Counted from the stretch's first letter, positions 1 to 8,137 are shown. The stretch: 35,910 nucleotides of DNA from Halorubrum laminariae (GCF_024494655.1 NZ_JANHDL010000019.1:1-35910), one strand, 5' to 3'. A program made the numbers and translations. Notes: a model not told the origin generated them from the letters alone.

Positions 1-123
1 TTCTCTGGTTCATTCAGCCCCGTCTGTCAAGAAACGTACCATCATTGGGTCAGCACAGCTGAGTGGTGGTCGGTTTCAGCTCTGCCCGCCCCGTCCGGCG
101 AACTAATTTTGAACGTGCAACAG

Positions 124-141
124 GGTATAGTAGACTATACC
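124..141. repeat. perfect 18-bp palindrome
   Basis: GGTATAGTAGACTATACC has two 8-bp arms around a 2-bp centre. It lies in the otherwise featureless first 230 bases. It could be an operator or a small hairpin, but no gene start lies close enough to assign it. In bases 1-232 I see no other feature. Confidence 0.4.
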
Positions 142-232
142 GCTATGTAGTTCGCGGTGGCGAAGTGTGTCCTTACGTGCTGTTTAGTGTCAATTTAGAT
201 CTACAATGTTTGTGAAGCAATATGAACTCGCG

Positions 233-1104
233 GACTCTGTCGGAATCCTATTCTTCAGACAGATCATCGTCTGAATCGTCTCGTTGCTGAAGAGTTCGTA
301 CTGATTCGAGGGCTCTACCAGCTCAAAGAGGTGTTCCAAGGGGCGTACGAGATAGAATGAGCGTAGCTTGTACGACCCATGGAGGCAAGCGGTTACCGAC
401 TCCTGGACAGCACTCTGCGCTGGTACGCCCAGCCAACGAGCGCACAGAGCGGCACGAGTATCACGCTGGTGAAGAGCCCCCAGTAGATGATGACTCCCTG
501 TGTGGTTATTACGAACGCATCGACAGGGCTCACAAATAGCGCAGGGGTCACCCCAAGCAACTCCCGAGTGGCCAACAACAGGCTGAACAGTATCGACACG
601 GCCAGCACTGTTCCGAGTGCCGTCACGACCCCTGCGAGCGCACCTCGACGCGGGTTCGATGTCGACGACAGCGTCCACTGCCATACCGCTGTCCCGACGA
701 CGAAGCCTACAAGCGGGGTGACAAACAGGGCAAAGAAGACGAACCCAGTATAGCCCAGCATGTAGATCTCGACGTTGAACGGCACCTCTGCTGTCGAGAC
801 GAAGGCCCACAGGCTGATTAAGTAGATGACCGAGGTACCCACCGTCGCGGCGGCGGCGACAGCCCCCGCACCGAGTTCGTGACGTGATATACTGCTTGGC
901 GTCTGACGCCACGTATTCATACACTCCTATTTCGTCGGTGTGTATATAACTGAGCGCTCCCGCCGAGTGATGGATGTATCCTCTGTATCTCGCATGGTGC
1001 TCCTGTCTGTTAACGAGTATTTCTTCAAGTAGAGCGATACGTGGGCCCCTGTATTGAACGAATCAAGCCTGAATATATCATCTTTTGAGTATTTCAATAG
1101 AGCC
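233..1104. mobile_element. MITE-like segment with IS-type terminal inverted repeats, carrying a membrane-protein gene
   Basis: The left end (233-259, GACTCTGTCGGAATCCT then ATTCTTCAG) matches the ends at 2527, 4031 and 30497. The right end (1088-1104, AGTATTTCAATAGAGCC) is the inverted form, also seen at 2883 and 2948. The two ends enclose about 870 bases and the membrane-protein gene at 393-920 but no transposase. The end pattern (GGCTYTGTTGAAATCCT) resembles ends I associate with IS5-like haloarchaeal elements; the family is not proven. The enclosed gene may be cargo, or two decayed ends may flank it by chance. Confidence 0.45.
393..920 (-). CDS. small four-helix membrane protein of unknown function
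   Basis: A 175-residue protein starting MNTWRQTPSS. It has four clear hydrophobic segments (about residues 18-45, 54-80, 94-117 and 135-163), each long enough to cross the membrane, and a short basic C-terminus ending RRVLSRSR. No catalytic motif is visible and I do not recognise the family. The longer overlapping frame at 190-924 is Arg/Cys-rich without hydrophobic periodicity and is a shadow. The gene lies between the two IS-type ends at 233 and 1104. Real gene: likely. Function: unknown. Confidence 0.6.
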   Translation of the reverse strand: MNTWRQTPSSISRHELGAGAVAAAATVGTSVIYLISLWAFVSTAEVPFNVEIYMLGYTGFVFFALFVTPLVGFVVGTAVWQWTLSSTSNPRRGALAGVVTALGTVLAVSILFSLLLATRELLGVTPALFVSPVDAFVITTQGVIIYWGLFTSVILVPLCALVGWAYQRRVLSRSR

Positions 1105-1399
1105 TCATCGCCGTAAACGGCGAGGCTTCCCGTCCCGCAGGTGGGATATTTGTTGGTCTACGACACGACCTGTTCTCTCGTGTGGTACGTCCCGCTCTCG
1201 CGGTCGAACAAGTGTGTCGATGGCTGTGCCACACAGTCGGTACTCCTATATCAAAGACGGTGAGGACCTCGATGGAGTCCGATTCGAGATCACCAACTCG
1301 TAGCCTCGACCAGTCGCCATTTTTACTCAAGGGTATATATTACGAAGAAACGACATTGTGAACAAGCGTTAACCGATAACCCCTACTAAGAAACTGAAG
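921..1399. other. intergenic region with IS end relics and kinase promoter
   Basis: This stretch holds the right IS-type end at 1088-1104 and, directly after it, an IS200/IS605-like hairpin (about 1101-1129, stem GCCTC(AT)CGCCG / CGGCGAGGC with loop TAAA). A TATA-like TATATATTA lies at about 1333-1341, roughly 60 bases before the kinase start at 1400. The short frames at 1085-1303 (plus) and 1094-1330 (minus) have no recognisable features; I leave them uncalled. Confidence 0.4.
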
Positions 1400-2422
1400 A
1401 TGGAATCTCCCCCTCCACTTGTCAACGGCGATGACTTCTATCAGACGCTTGTTGAAAACGCAGCCGAGGGAATGCTAACTATTGATGAAGAAAGCAATAT
1501 CGTGTATGCGAATCCTGCAGTTGGAGATATTCTCGGGTATACTCCTGACGAATTGATCGGAAGTTCCAAAATGAAAATCATTCCAGAGCGTCTTGAGCCC
1601 GTCCATTCCGCAGCTCTTGAATCATATGTTGACTCGGGTGAGCGAAATATCGACTGGGACGGGATCGAACTCCCTGCTCTTCACAAGGACGGACACGAAG
1701 TACCAACGCTGATCAGTCTTCGTGAACACGAACACAACGGTGATCGGTATTTTACTGGCATTATTCGAGACATCACGGAGCGACGGAGACGAGAGAACCA
1801 GCTACAGGATCAGAAAGAACGGTTGGACGAGTTTGCTGACATTCTCACACACGACATCCGAAATCCGCTCTCTGTTGCCCAAGGCTACACCAAAATCGCT
1901 CAAGAGAACCACGAGAGTCCGGAACTAAAGAAAGTCTCAGAGTCGTTATCTCGGATAGATGATCTGGTAGAGGATGTCCTCGAGCTTTCCAAGACGGGAC
2001 GATCGATTGGAGAAACAGAGTCAGTTGACATTGAAGACTGCATCCACGAATCTTGGGACGGCGTCGAGACCTCTCGGGCCACGTTACGGGTCGACGATGA
2101 GATCAAGTCAATAACTGCGGATAAGAGCCGCTTCCAAGAGCTGCTGGGGAACCTGTTCCGGAACGCAATCGATCACGGTGGTGGGGATGTAACAGTTCGT
2201 GTGGGGCCTCTCTCCGAAGAACGGGGTCTATACGTCGCAGATAATGGGCCAGGGATTTCAACATCGGACCGGTCAGAAGTATTTGAACACGGCTATTCGA
2301 CGAATCAAGAAGGGACCGGCTATGGACTCTCGATAGTACACCAAATTGTCAAAGCTCACGGGTGGGAGATCAACATTACTGAAAGTTCCGAAGGTGGAGC
2401 ACGGTTCGAAATTACTTGGTGA
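1400..2422 (+). CDS. PAS domain sensor histidine kinase
   Basis: A 340-residue cytoplasmic histidine kinase. Residues about 12-128 form a PAS sensor domain (ENAAEGMLTIDEE...YANPAV...GIIRDITERR). A coiled linker leads to the HisKA dimerisation box with the phospho-acceptor His151 in LTHDIRNPL. The HATPase_c domain follows with N box (NLFRNAIDHGGG), G1 box (VADNGPGIS) and G2 box (GTGYGLSIV), all intact. There are no membrane segments, so it probably senses an internal signal or redox/light state through PAS. No response regulator is adjacent; such orphan PAS kinases are common in haloarchaea. The TATA-like element at about 1333 fits a short leader. Confidence 0.9.
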   Translation: MESPPPLVNGDDFYQTLVENAAEGMLTIDEESNIVYANPAVGDILGYTPDELIGSSKMKIIPERLEPVHSAALESYVDSGERNIDWDGIELPALHKDGHEVPTLISLREHEHNGDRYFTGIIRDITERRRRENQLQDQKERLDEFADILTHDIRNPLSVAQGYTKIAQENHESPELKKVSESLSRIDDLVEDVLELSKTGRSIGETESVDIEDCIHESWDGVETSRATLRVDDEIKSITADKSRFQELLGNLFRNAIDHGGGDVTVRVGPLSEERGLYVADNGPGISTSDRSEVFEHGYSTNQEGTGYGLSIVHQIVKAHGWEINITESSEGGARFEITW

Positions 2423-2526
2423 AACACCAAGTTCGGGTGTACTCATGGACTCTCTTGGTCACGTCTCATCGAGAAACGTTTTGGTCGGGGCAACGAGCTT
2501 TCTCTGCGCGACGGTCAATGAGTACT

Positions 2527-2899
2527 GGCTTTGTTGAAATCCTATTCTTCAAACATTTTTTCGCATGAAACACGGTTGATGCGAGCCCCAAAGCGATCGT
2601 ATCTCGGCTTGTGACAAGAACTATGCTCGCAGAAACGGTCCGTCAAATATGGTCTTGGTACCTGATGAACTCCCGGATCAACTCTTAGTTGATTACGAAA
2701 ACGCGACCGTGTATGGGGATTTGGAACAAGAGAAGGTGCTTCACCAAGGCAAGGTTCGTCTTCTCCCGAACGGGTGGGTTGCGTTGCCCACTGACCGACT
2801 CCTGTCTCCTGAAGCGGTACACCACATCGATCCATAGAGATCCGGTACTGAGCGATCAGGGTTGTGAAACTATCAATTGTTGAGGATTTCAACAGAGCC
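2527..2899. mobile_element. 373-bp MITE with 17-bp terminal inverted repeats
   Basis: Left end GGCTTTGTTGAAATCCT (2527-2543) and right end AGGATTTCAACAGAGCC (2883-2899) are inverted copies with one mismatch in 17. The interior has no transposase but encodes a small frame at 2649-2837. The 60 bases before the right end (GTACTGAGCGAT...GTGAAA) are repeated, diverged, just beyond it up to 2964, so a second right end of the same family has been placed in tandem. Confidence 0.65.
2649..2837 (+). CDS. 62-aa hypothetical protein inside the MITE
   Basis: A short acidic frame starting MVLVPDELPDQLL and ending SPEAVHHIDP. It reads like a folded small domain with regular beta-like stretches (ATVYGDLEQEK, GKVRLLPNGWVALPTD). 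There is no HTH, zinc or catalytic motif. It fills half of the MITE and avoids stops. It could be the trace of a former longer cargo gene. I do not recognise the family with certainty. Confidence 0.4.
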   Translation: MVLVPDELPDQLLVDYENATVYGDLEQEKVLHQGKVRLLPNGWVALPTDRLLSPEAVHHIDP

Positions 2900-2947
2900 T
2901 GAGTACCCTGTACTGAGCGATTGAGGGAGTGAAAATGTCAACTAATA

Positions 2948-2964
2948 AGGACTTCAACAAAACC
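2948..2964. repeat. solo right end of the same IS/MITE family
   Basis: AGGACTTCAACAAAACC is the inverted form of the left end at 4031-4047 and shares its GAAGTCCT variant rather than the GAAATCCT of the MITE at 2527. The tips of this end and of the 4031 end both point towards the htpX-like gene between them. The rest of 2423-3002 holds the MITE and no other gene. Confidence 0.5.
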
Positions 2965-3002
2965 AGTTCTTCGGCCTTGCTCAACCCATTATGAGTGAAA
3001 TC

Positions 3003-3998
3003 TCAATTGAGACGTTTCTCGTAATCCGCTTTGAGCCGTTCTATTCGTGCCTTCGTCGGTGGATGTGTCGAAAACAGTCGACGTTTGAATCTCGTCAACG
3101 GTCCGAGATTCCCTGCTGACTCGGCCGCATCCGGCTCAACGATCGCGAACGCCGCGATAGACGTTCGTCGGAAGTCAGTAGTCGGGCGCTCGTCGAGCGA
3201 ACTATCGATTTTCTTGAGCGCCGACGCGAGGGCCGCCGGCTCACCGGTGATCGCGACCGCCCCGCGGTCGGCGGCGAACTCACGGGTACGGGCAAACGAG
3301 GACGACAGTGACCGAGAGAGTATCCAGAGCGGAAAGACAAGCGCGAGACCGACAGAGAGGACGGCGTCAGTGGAATCCGCGCGGCTGACGACGCCGTGTT
3401 CAATTCCGGCGGTCGGACCGCTAAGTAGCTCTTTAACGCGTTCGGCGGCGGCTACCGGCTGGGTTGCGGAGGTCATAACTGCCGCGTCGTGATTCTTGAC
3501 GTGCGCAACTTCGTGTGCGACGACCGCGCGTCGCTCCGATTCCCCGAGCGCATCCAGCAGTCCCTCGCTGACGACCAACCGAGACGTACGGGCGGTGAAA
3601 CCCGTGGTCAGCGAGATCGGCGTCTCGGTCGGTGCCACGTAGATCGCGGGAACCGGAACGGCCACTTGGTGTGCGATGGTACGAACCGTCGAAAACAGCT
3701 CCGGATACTCCTCCTCCGACACTTGCTGCGCACCGGTGATCGCGATCGCGTGGTCGGGTGCGTTACGCTCTCCCCACAACAGGACGCTCAAGATGATGCC
3801 CGATACGGAGAGGACCAACACGGTGCGTATGCCCCCGGCGAAGAGGTCGGCTCCGTTGCCGGCGAAGGCCCACAGGGTGATCGCAATGAAAACCACGACG
3901 ATTCCGCCGGCAAGCGCAGCCGCGAGCGTCGTCAGGACTAATACCGACAACGAAAGGGCGATCCACAACTGTAACCGCCTATCTGGCGACCAGTCCAT
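3003..3998 (-). CDS. HtpX-like M48 family membrane metalloprotease
   Basis: A 331-residue zinc protease of the HtpX/Ste24 type, expected to degrade damaged membrane proteins. Counting from MDWSPDRRLQ, hydrophobic helices at about residues 11-44 and 57-75 precede a cytoplasmic domain with the zinc motif HEVAH (His162, Glu163, His166). The third ligand is probably Glu240 in FARTREFAADRGA. Two more hydrophobic stretches lie at about 170-185 and 213-230. The C-terminal FSTHPPTKARIERL is typical of the family. The open frame extends 27 codons further upstream to 4079, but that extension runs through the IS-type end at 4031-4047, so the ATG at 3998 is the better start. Confidence 0.88.
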   Translation of the reverse strand: MDWSPDRRLQLWIALSLSVLVLTTLAAALAGGIVVVFIAITLWAFAGNGADLFAGGIRTVLVLSVSGIILSVLLWGERNAPDHAIAITGAQQVSEEEYPELFSTVRTIAHQVAVPVPAIYVAPTETPISLTTGFTARTSRLVVSEGLLDALGESERRAVVAHEVAHVKNHDAAVMTSATQPVAAAERVKELLSGPTAGIEHGVVSRADSTDAVLSVGLALVFPLWILSRSLSSSFARTREFAADRGAVAITGEPAALASALKKIDSSLDERPTTDFRRTSIAAFAIVEPDAAESAGNLGPLTRFKRRLFSTHPPTKARIERLKADYEKRLN

Positions 3999-4030
3999 GG
4001 AAATACGTACGAATGAGTTTATAAAAGGAT

Positions 4031-4047
4031 GGCTTTGTTGAAGTCCT
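4031..4047. repeat. solo left end of the IS/MITE family
   Basis: GGCTTTGTTGAAGTCCT matches the left end of the MITE at 2527 in 16 of 17 positions. No partner right end is visible downstream in this orientation. It lies 33 bases upstream of the htpX-like start and so may have altered its promoter. Confidence 0.5.
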
Positions 4048-4062
4048 ATTGATCCAACACTT

Positions 4063-4330
4063 TCAGGAATGGTGAACATACCCCGGGGTCAAGCCCCGGG
4101 GCAGTCGCCTTGACCGCCTGTACAACCGCCGTACTGGAGTCGAACGAACCAACGAATCAGTGAAAGACTGCGGCCTCGGGCGTGCGTTCGCCCGAGGCCG
4201 CTTCCACGCACGAGCGCAGGTGTTTCTTCTTGCGCTGTACCTTCGCCTCGTCGTCGCTATCACCAACTACGAACGCGGAGACAATCCGGGGAGCACAATC
4301 ATCACGGTGTGAGAAGAGTTCTATGACACC
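4063..4330 (-). pseudogene. start-less gene tail with palindromic end (IS200/IS605-type relic?)
   Basis: On the minus strand a start-less frame runs from about 4330 to a stop near 4162 (reads ...DSDDEAKVQRKKKHLRS... and ends AAVFH). After its stop comes a strong palindrome, 4081-4101 (CCCCGGGG, 5-base loop, CCCCGGGG), followed on the minus strand by TATGTTCAC. Hairpin plus GTTCAC/GTCAA resembles other palindromic ends in this window (6013, 8310, 27750). I infer the 3' end of a decayed element; the coding tail itself is not recognised. The remainder of 3999-4524 holds the inverted repeat at 4341 and the ATPase promoter. Confidence 0.3.
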
Positions 4331-4340
4331 CTCTTACCCA

Positions 4341-4381
4341 GTTAACCACGCAAAGGCGGTGTTTTCTGATCTGTTGGTTAC
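4341..4381. repeat. module-boundary inverted repeat, copy 1 (degenerate)
   Basis: GTTAACCA (4341-4348) and TGTTGGTTAC (4372-4381) form a diverged copy of the dyad seen at 7423, 10697, 13091 and 14471. It lies about 145 bases before the ATPase gene. Confidence 0.45.
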
Positions 4382-4464
4382 CTTTTTCTACGTCCGCAGT
4401 GGCATTCTGACCTTCGTCGAGCATTAGCCCGCCATATTAGAGTCCAAGATATTATCGTTTAGAC

Positions 4465-4472
4465 TATTATAG
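4465..4472 (+). promoter_or_regulatory. TATA-like element upstream of the ATPase gene
   Basis: TATTATAG lies in an AT-rich patch about 53 bases before the ATG at 4525. This fits an archaeal promoter with a leader of roughly 25-30 bases. Confidence 0.3.
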
Positions 4473-4524
4473 TTCTGCCTCTAAAACTCGAAACACGTAT
4501 GTATCTCCCACCACGACGGGGAGT

Positions 4525-5931
4525 ATGGACCAGTTCGTCAATCGGCTCGATGAACTCGATCGGTTGCAGGCCCTCTACGAGAGTGACGCTGCAGAGCTCG
4601 CCATTATTTATGGGCGCCGCCAGATCGGCAAGAGCGAACTCGTCCGCCAATCGATTGCCGACCGTGACGATGCTGTGTACTATCAGGCAGTCCAAGGGAC
4701 AGCGACGACACAGCTCAGACGATTCGTCGAGGCAGCAGCGTCGACCTATCCAGACATCACGGCCGTCAAAGAGGAATGGGAACCGCTCTTAACATACCTC
4801 ACCGACAGAGACGCCATCATCGTCATCGACGAATTCCCGTACCTCATCGAATCGAACGAGGGACTTCCCTCGGTCATTCAACATCTGTGGGATACAACTG
4901 TCGAGGAGAGTCAGGCGACGCTCGTACTCACAGGCTCTGCAATCGGCATGATCCATACCCACGTCCTCGATGGCGGTGCGCCACTCTACGGCCGGGTATC
5001 CCAGACACCGAATGGCCGCCTCGAACTCACCCAGCTGCCGTTTCGCTCCATCCAGGAGTTCGTGCCGACGTACGATCCCGAAGAACGGGTGTTCGTCTAT
5101 GGCGTCTTCGGCGGCACACCCCGATACCTCAGCCCACTCGATTCATCACAGAACCTCGGAGAGAACATCACACGGCTGCTGTGCGACCCGGATGGCCCAC
5201 TCCATGACGAGCCCGAAACAGTCCTCCAGATGGAACTCACCGAGGTGAACACGTATTTTTCTGTTCTAGAGTCGATGGCCAGCGGGAACCGCAGTCGGAA
5301 TGAAATCGCTCAGGGAGCCGGCATCGAGAGCACCAACACGTCGTACTACTTCGACCGGCTTGAAACGCTCCAGATCATCGAGAAACACCATCCAGCACTC
5401 GCCGACCCGGCACGCAGCAAGCGGACGCGATATCAGATTCGGGATCCCGTGTTCCGATTTTACTTCCGGTATCTCTACGGCCGCGGGGGACAGTACGAAC
5501 TCTACGGCGAGAACGCCTACCCGGATCTCATCGAACCGGAATTGCCCGACTTTGTCAGCGAAACGTTCGAATCGCTCTGTCACCAAGCGGTGCCGGCGCT
5601 CTATGCAGACTATCAGCTCACACAGGTGCCAAGCCAGTGGTGGTACAAGGGCCGGGAGATAGATGTCGTCGCCCCAACTGACGAGTCAACGCTGATCGTT
5701 GGCGAAGCGAAGTTCACCAGTACACCCCTCGGCTATGACGTGCTTTCGAATCTCGAAGACGACGTGGAGCACATCGACTGGACACTCAAGGGAGGTGATG
5801 AGCCGACCTATGAATTCGCCCTGTTCAGTCGTTCTGGCTTCAAACGCTCCGTTGAGGAAACCGCAGACGAGCGTGATGACCTCCGTCTCTTCGATCTCTC
5901 CGATATTGTTGCCATCCTCGAGGGTGACTGA
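4525..5931 (+). CDS. archaeal AAA ATPase with C-terminal DUF234 nuclease-like domain
   Basis: A 468-residue protein of the archaeal ATPase family (PF01637 type). The Walker A is GRRQIGKS (residues 30-37) and the Walker B is AIIVIDEF (98-105). A sensor-like segment LVLTGSAIGMI follows. A winged-helix part (about 240-285, NRSRNEIAQGAGIESTNTSYYFDRLE) precedes the C-terminal DUF234-like domain, where Asp380 in GREID and Glu394-Ala-Lys396 in VGEAKF form a PD-(D/E)XK-like site. These ATPases are frequent in archaeal mobile regions; their targets are unknown. It is monocistronic here, between a diverged inverted repeat and the TnpB element. Confidence 0.85.
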   Translation: MDQFVNRLDELDRLQALYESDAAELAIIYGRRQIGKSELVRQSIADRDDAVYYQAVQGTATTQLRRFVEAAASTYPDITAVKEEWEPLLTYLTDRDAIIVIDEFPYLIESNEGLPSVIQHLWDTTVEESQATLVLTGSAIGMIHTHVLDGGAPLYGRVSQTPNGRLELTQLPFRSIQEFVPTYDPEERVFVYGVFGGTPRYLSPLDSSQNLGENITRLLCDPDGPLHDEPETVLQMELTEVNTYFSVLESMASGNRSRNEIAQGAGIESTNTSYYFDRLETLQIIEKHHPALADPARSKRTRYQIRDPVFRFYFRYLYGRGGQYELYGENAYPDLIEPELPDFVSETFESLCHQAVPALYADYQLTQVPSQWWYKGREIDVVAPTDESTLIVGEAKFTSTPLGYDVLSNLEDDVEHIDWTLKGGDEPTYEFALFSRSGFKRSVEETADERDDLRLFDLSDIVAILEGD

Positions 5932-5984
5932 TTCGAATCTTGACTCGAAACAGCACGTCGTTCAGGCCGCCCTTGAGACTGCGT

Positions 5985-6160
5985 TCGAGACGATTTATCC
6001 GCGGGTCAGGAACCCACCCCTAAAGGGGTGGGCTTGTCAGTGGACTCCCGCTCTGGCCGATACTCTCGGCAGGCGAAAACTCGCCATTCGCGTTCACTGT
6101 CCCTGACTTTAGCGCCACCTGACAGCTGGCGCGTCCAGAACCAGACTTGAGCCAGTACTG
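5985..6160 (-). ncRNA. candidate omega/reRNA of the TnpB element
   Basis: In IS200/IS605 elements the guide RNA scaffold comes from the 3' end of tnpB and the right end, and the guide is the flanking DNA. Here the tnpB stop codon (6020-6022) lies inside the right-end hairpin 6013-6032, so scaffold and coding sequence overlap. The predicted guide is the complement of about 5985-6004, between the ATPase stop and the element. Family knowledge applied to position; no transcript evidence. Confidence 0.45.
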
Positions 6161-7400
6161 GACAAGACGCCACCCGATGTTCCGGGCGGCGTTATAGTCA
6201 CTATGGAGTTGCTTCCCGCACTTCAGACACTCAAACCCGTCACCATCGCGGTTATCCTCGTGTGTGAACCCACAGTCAGAGTGGCTGCACCGTTGGCTCG
6301 TATACGCCGGCTGGACCGTGTCCACGAGGATACCATACTCTTCAGCCTTGTACTCAGTGTACTGCCGAACTGCCCGGAACGCCCATTGCTGGAACTTACT
6401 AGCGTTCGAGATCCGCTCACGGATCTGTTCTAAGTCCTCGAACGCGATCGCCGAACAGTCATGCCGTCTGGCTTCCTGTACGATGGCTTTTGAGACCCGA
6501 TGGAGGTAGTCCTCACTCCACCGAGCAAATCGGTCACCGATACTCTGAATCGTGAGGTGTGCGGAGCGAGTCCCCGTTTGCTGGAGGCAGCCACGTCGCT
6601 GTTCATACCCGTCGCGCTTGTGTCGAAGGTAATCCGCATTCCCGAGGAACGCACCGGTACTGGTGACAGCAACCGATCCATCCACGTTGAGGTCAACACC
6701 GAGAACCACTCCGTTCTGGGTTGTTGACGCATCCGTCTCTGGATCTTTCTTCACGGCGACGTGGAGGTAGTATGTACCGTCACGCTTGTGTAGAGTCGCC
6801 TCTCTCCGCTCCCACTCATCGGTACTCCAATACTCTGCAAACGGTGTTCCCTCGTCGTCGTACGGCGTGACGTATTCAGCGCGAACGCGACCATCGACGG
6901 TAGCTAGCGTACAGTGGTCGTCATTGTACGTGACCGTACGAGCACCGTAGACGACGACTGTTCCACAGAATGTGGGCTTGCTTGCCTTCTTGCCTTCATC
7001 GAGAATCCGATCCTGACAGTTTCCAAGGGCTGTCGACGCAAGAGACCGGGCTGACTGGACGTGGTTCGCGTGAAGCTCTGTTAGCTCACGAACCTCGTCG
7101 TAGGTGGCAGCGTTGAGTTGCTTTTGGTCGTCGATGATCTCGGTGGGGTCATCGTCCCATCCATACTCAGAGACGTACTGAGCGGCGTGACGGAATTGTT
7201 CGAACGTTTCATCGAGGAGGCTGTGCGCGTCCTCTGAAACGTCGAGTTTTACTTGGATGTTCCGAACGACCGTCACACCTCATGTGTACATCTAGTATTA
7301 ATCAATAGTTATTGACTTGTGGGGAGTCGGGCTGCTATCGTCAGCATTTATTGCGGCGGGATTCGTGCGCTTCCTCCCACCCCTGAAGGGGTGGGTTTCC
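6005..7400 (-). mobile_element. IS200/IS605-type solo TnpB element (IS1341-like)
   Basis: Near-identical perfect hairpins mark both sides: 6013-6032 (CCCACCCC-TAAA-GGGGTGGG) and 7376-7395 (CCCACCCC-TGAA-GGGGTGGG). No TnpA (Y1 transposase) is present. The right end is at the 6005 side, just after the tnpB stop, and the left end at the 7400 side. The exact ends are inferred from the pattern hairpin + short tail ending TGAC or GTCAA at other copies in this window. Confidence 0.7.
6020..7276 (-). CDS. tnpB: TnpB RNA-guided endonuclease (IS200/IS605 family)
   Basis: A 418-residue TnpB. The N-terminal part (MTVVRNIQVKLDVSED) matches the haloarchaeal type. The RuvC-like catalytic residues appear intact: Asp195 in GVDLNVDGS, Glu280 in AIAFEDLEQIRER, Asp360 in HSDYNAARNIG. 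The zinc ribbon is complete (Cys330, Cys335, Cys350, Cys353). Full length and an unbroken frame suggest an active nuclease that cuts DNA matching its reRNA guide and aids retention of the element. The start at 7276 gives the usual VRNIQVKL beginning. Confidence 0.93.
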   Translation of the reverse strand: MTVVRNIQVKLDVSEDAHSLLDETFEQFRHAAQYVSEYGWDDDPTEIIDDQKQLNAATYDEVRELTELHANHVQSARSLASTALGNCQDRILDEGKKASKPTFCGTVVVYGARTVTYNDDHCTLATVDGRVRAEYVTPYDDEGTPFAEYWSTDEWERREATLHKRDGTYYLHVAVKKDPETDASTTQNGVVLGVDLNVDGSVAVTSTGAFLGNADYLRHKRDGYEQRRGCLQQTGTRSAHLTIQSIGDRFARWSEDYLHRVSKAIVQEARRHDCSAIAFEDLEQIRERISNASKFQQWAFRAVRQYTEYKAEEYGILVDTVQPAYTSQRCSHSDCGFTHEDNRDGDGFECLKCGKQLHSDYNAARNIGWRLVQYWLKSGSGRASCQVALKSGTVNANGEFSPAESIGQSGSPLTSPPL

Positions 7401-7422
7401 GCGCTGGTATCCTATGAAATCT

Positions 7423-7466
7423 GTTTAACCAACAAATATATTCTGATACGTGCTCTGTTGGTTAAC
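7423..7466. repeat. module-boundary inverted repeat, copy 2
   Basis: TTAACCAACA (7425-7434) and TGTTGGTTAAC (7456-7466) are perfect 10-bp arms around a 21-base spacer. The spacer contains AAATATATT, a good TATA box for the gene at 7482, so here the dyad brackets a promoter. Confidence 0.75.
7435..7443 (+). promoter_or_regulatory. TATA box inside the inverted repeat
   Basis: AAATATATT lies 39 bases before the ATG at 7482. A protein bound to the flanking arms would cover this promoter, so repression of the 107-aa gene is a reasonable inference. Confidence 0.4.
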
Positions 7467-7481
7467 TAGAGGCGACCACTG

Positions 7482-7805
7482 ATGTCCGACAAGCCACCGA
7501 CGCCACCAGCTGACCTCTCGACGGAGATAGTCAATACACTCAACGGCTACTCGCCTGAACAACTCCGGTACGTCGCACGCTACGCCGAGGCGCTGGCATC
7601 TTACAAGGCTCGTGGGGCCGACGTCGATGAAGAGTCAGACGGTGACGAAAGTGATGAGCAACCTGACGATCTCCCAGATGACGTCCCCTCGAAGGCCACG
7701 ATTACAATCAAAGAGATCAACGACAACCGCTACTACTACTGGCAGTGGCGGGAGGGAAGCTCGGTGAAGTCCAAATATAAAGAGCCTGTTAGCCCCGACG
7801 ACTGA
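7482..7805 (+). CDS. 107-aa acidic protein, DUF6788-like
   Basis: Starts MSDKPPTPPADLSTEIV. It has a helical N-terminal part (residues 8-47, LSTEIVNTLNGYSPEQLRYVARYAEALASYK), a long acidic linker (49-69), and a C-terminal beta segment, TITIKEINDNRYYYWQWREG followed by KSKYKEPV. The tail pattern (YYY.W.EG..KSKY) resembles small haloarchaeal and mobile-element proteins of the DUF6788 type. Function is unknown; nucleic-acid binding is only a guess. It lies immediately after the promoter bracketed by the inverted repeat and before the left origin repeats. Confidence 0.7.
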   Translation: MSDKPPTPPADLSTEIVNTLNGYSPEQLRYVARYAEALASYKARGADVDEESDGDESDEQPDDLPDDVPSKATITIKEINDNRYYYWQWREGSSVKSKYKEPVSPDD

Positions 7806-8054
7806 CCACTCGTGAACTACACCTGCCTACTGAGGAAGGGAGGCTTACCGCCTGTATTCAGCTACACATCGATAGAGGGGTGTCGACGGGAACCGAGCTT
7901 CGCGAACACATCGATACAGGTTTTGAACAAGCAGTTGGTATATCGATCGCCAAGTCAAGAGGAGTGATGGTGTCGATGAGCGTGTGATATGTATTACCTG
8001 AATATATTCGTTTTGGCGGCTCTCACGGAGAATCACACATCGATAGAGGGGTGT

Positions 8055-8137
8055 ATACGAGAACTAATAGAAACAAATTAAATGACCGCATATTAGTTAC
8101 TCAGTTATTAATTGAGACCTGATAGCAGACATCGAAT
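8055..8137. other. AT-rich tract between origin repeats (candidate duplex unwinding element)
   Basis: The 83 bases between two identical extended repeats contain runs such as AACAAATTAAATGA and CAGTTATTAATTGAG, clearly AT-richer than the surroundings. Position between ORB-like repeats is where a haloarchaeal origin opens; this is inference. Confidence 0.4.

Noticed and set aside
190..924. 244-aa minus-strand frame over the membrane-protein gene
   Set aside because: Its composition is Arg/Cys/His-rich without hydrophobic or domain pattern; the 175-aa frame in the same place has clean membrane helices.
4010..4079. 27-residue N-terminal extension of the HtpX-like protein
   Set aside because: It is encoded by the IS-type end at 4031-4047, and family members start near the first membrane helix.
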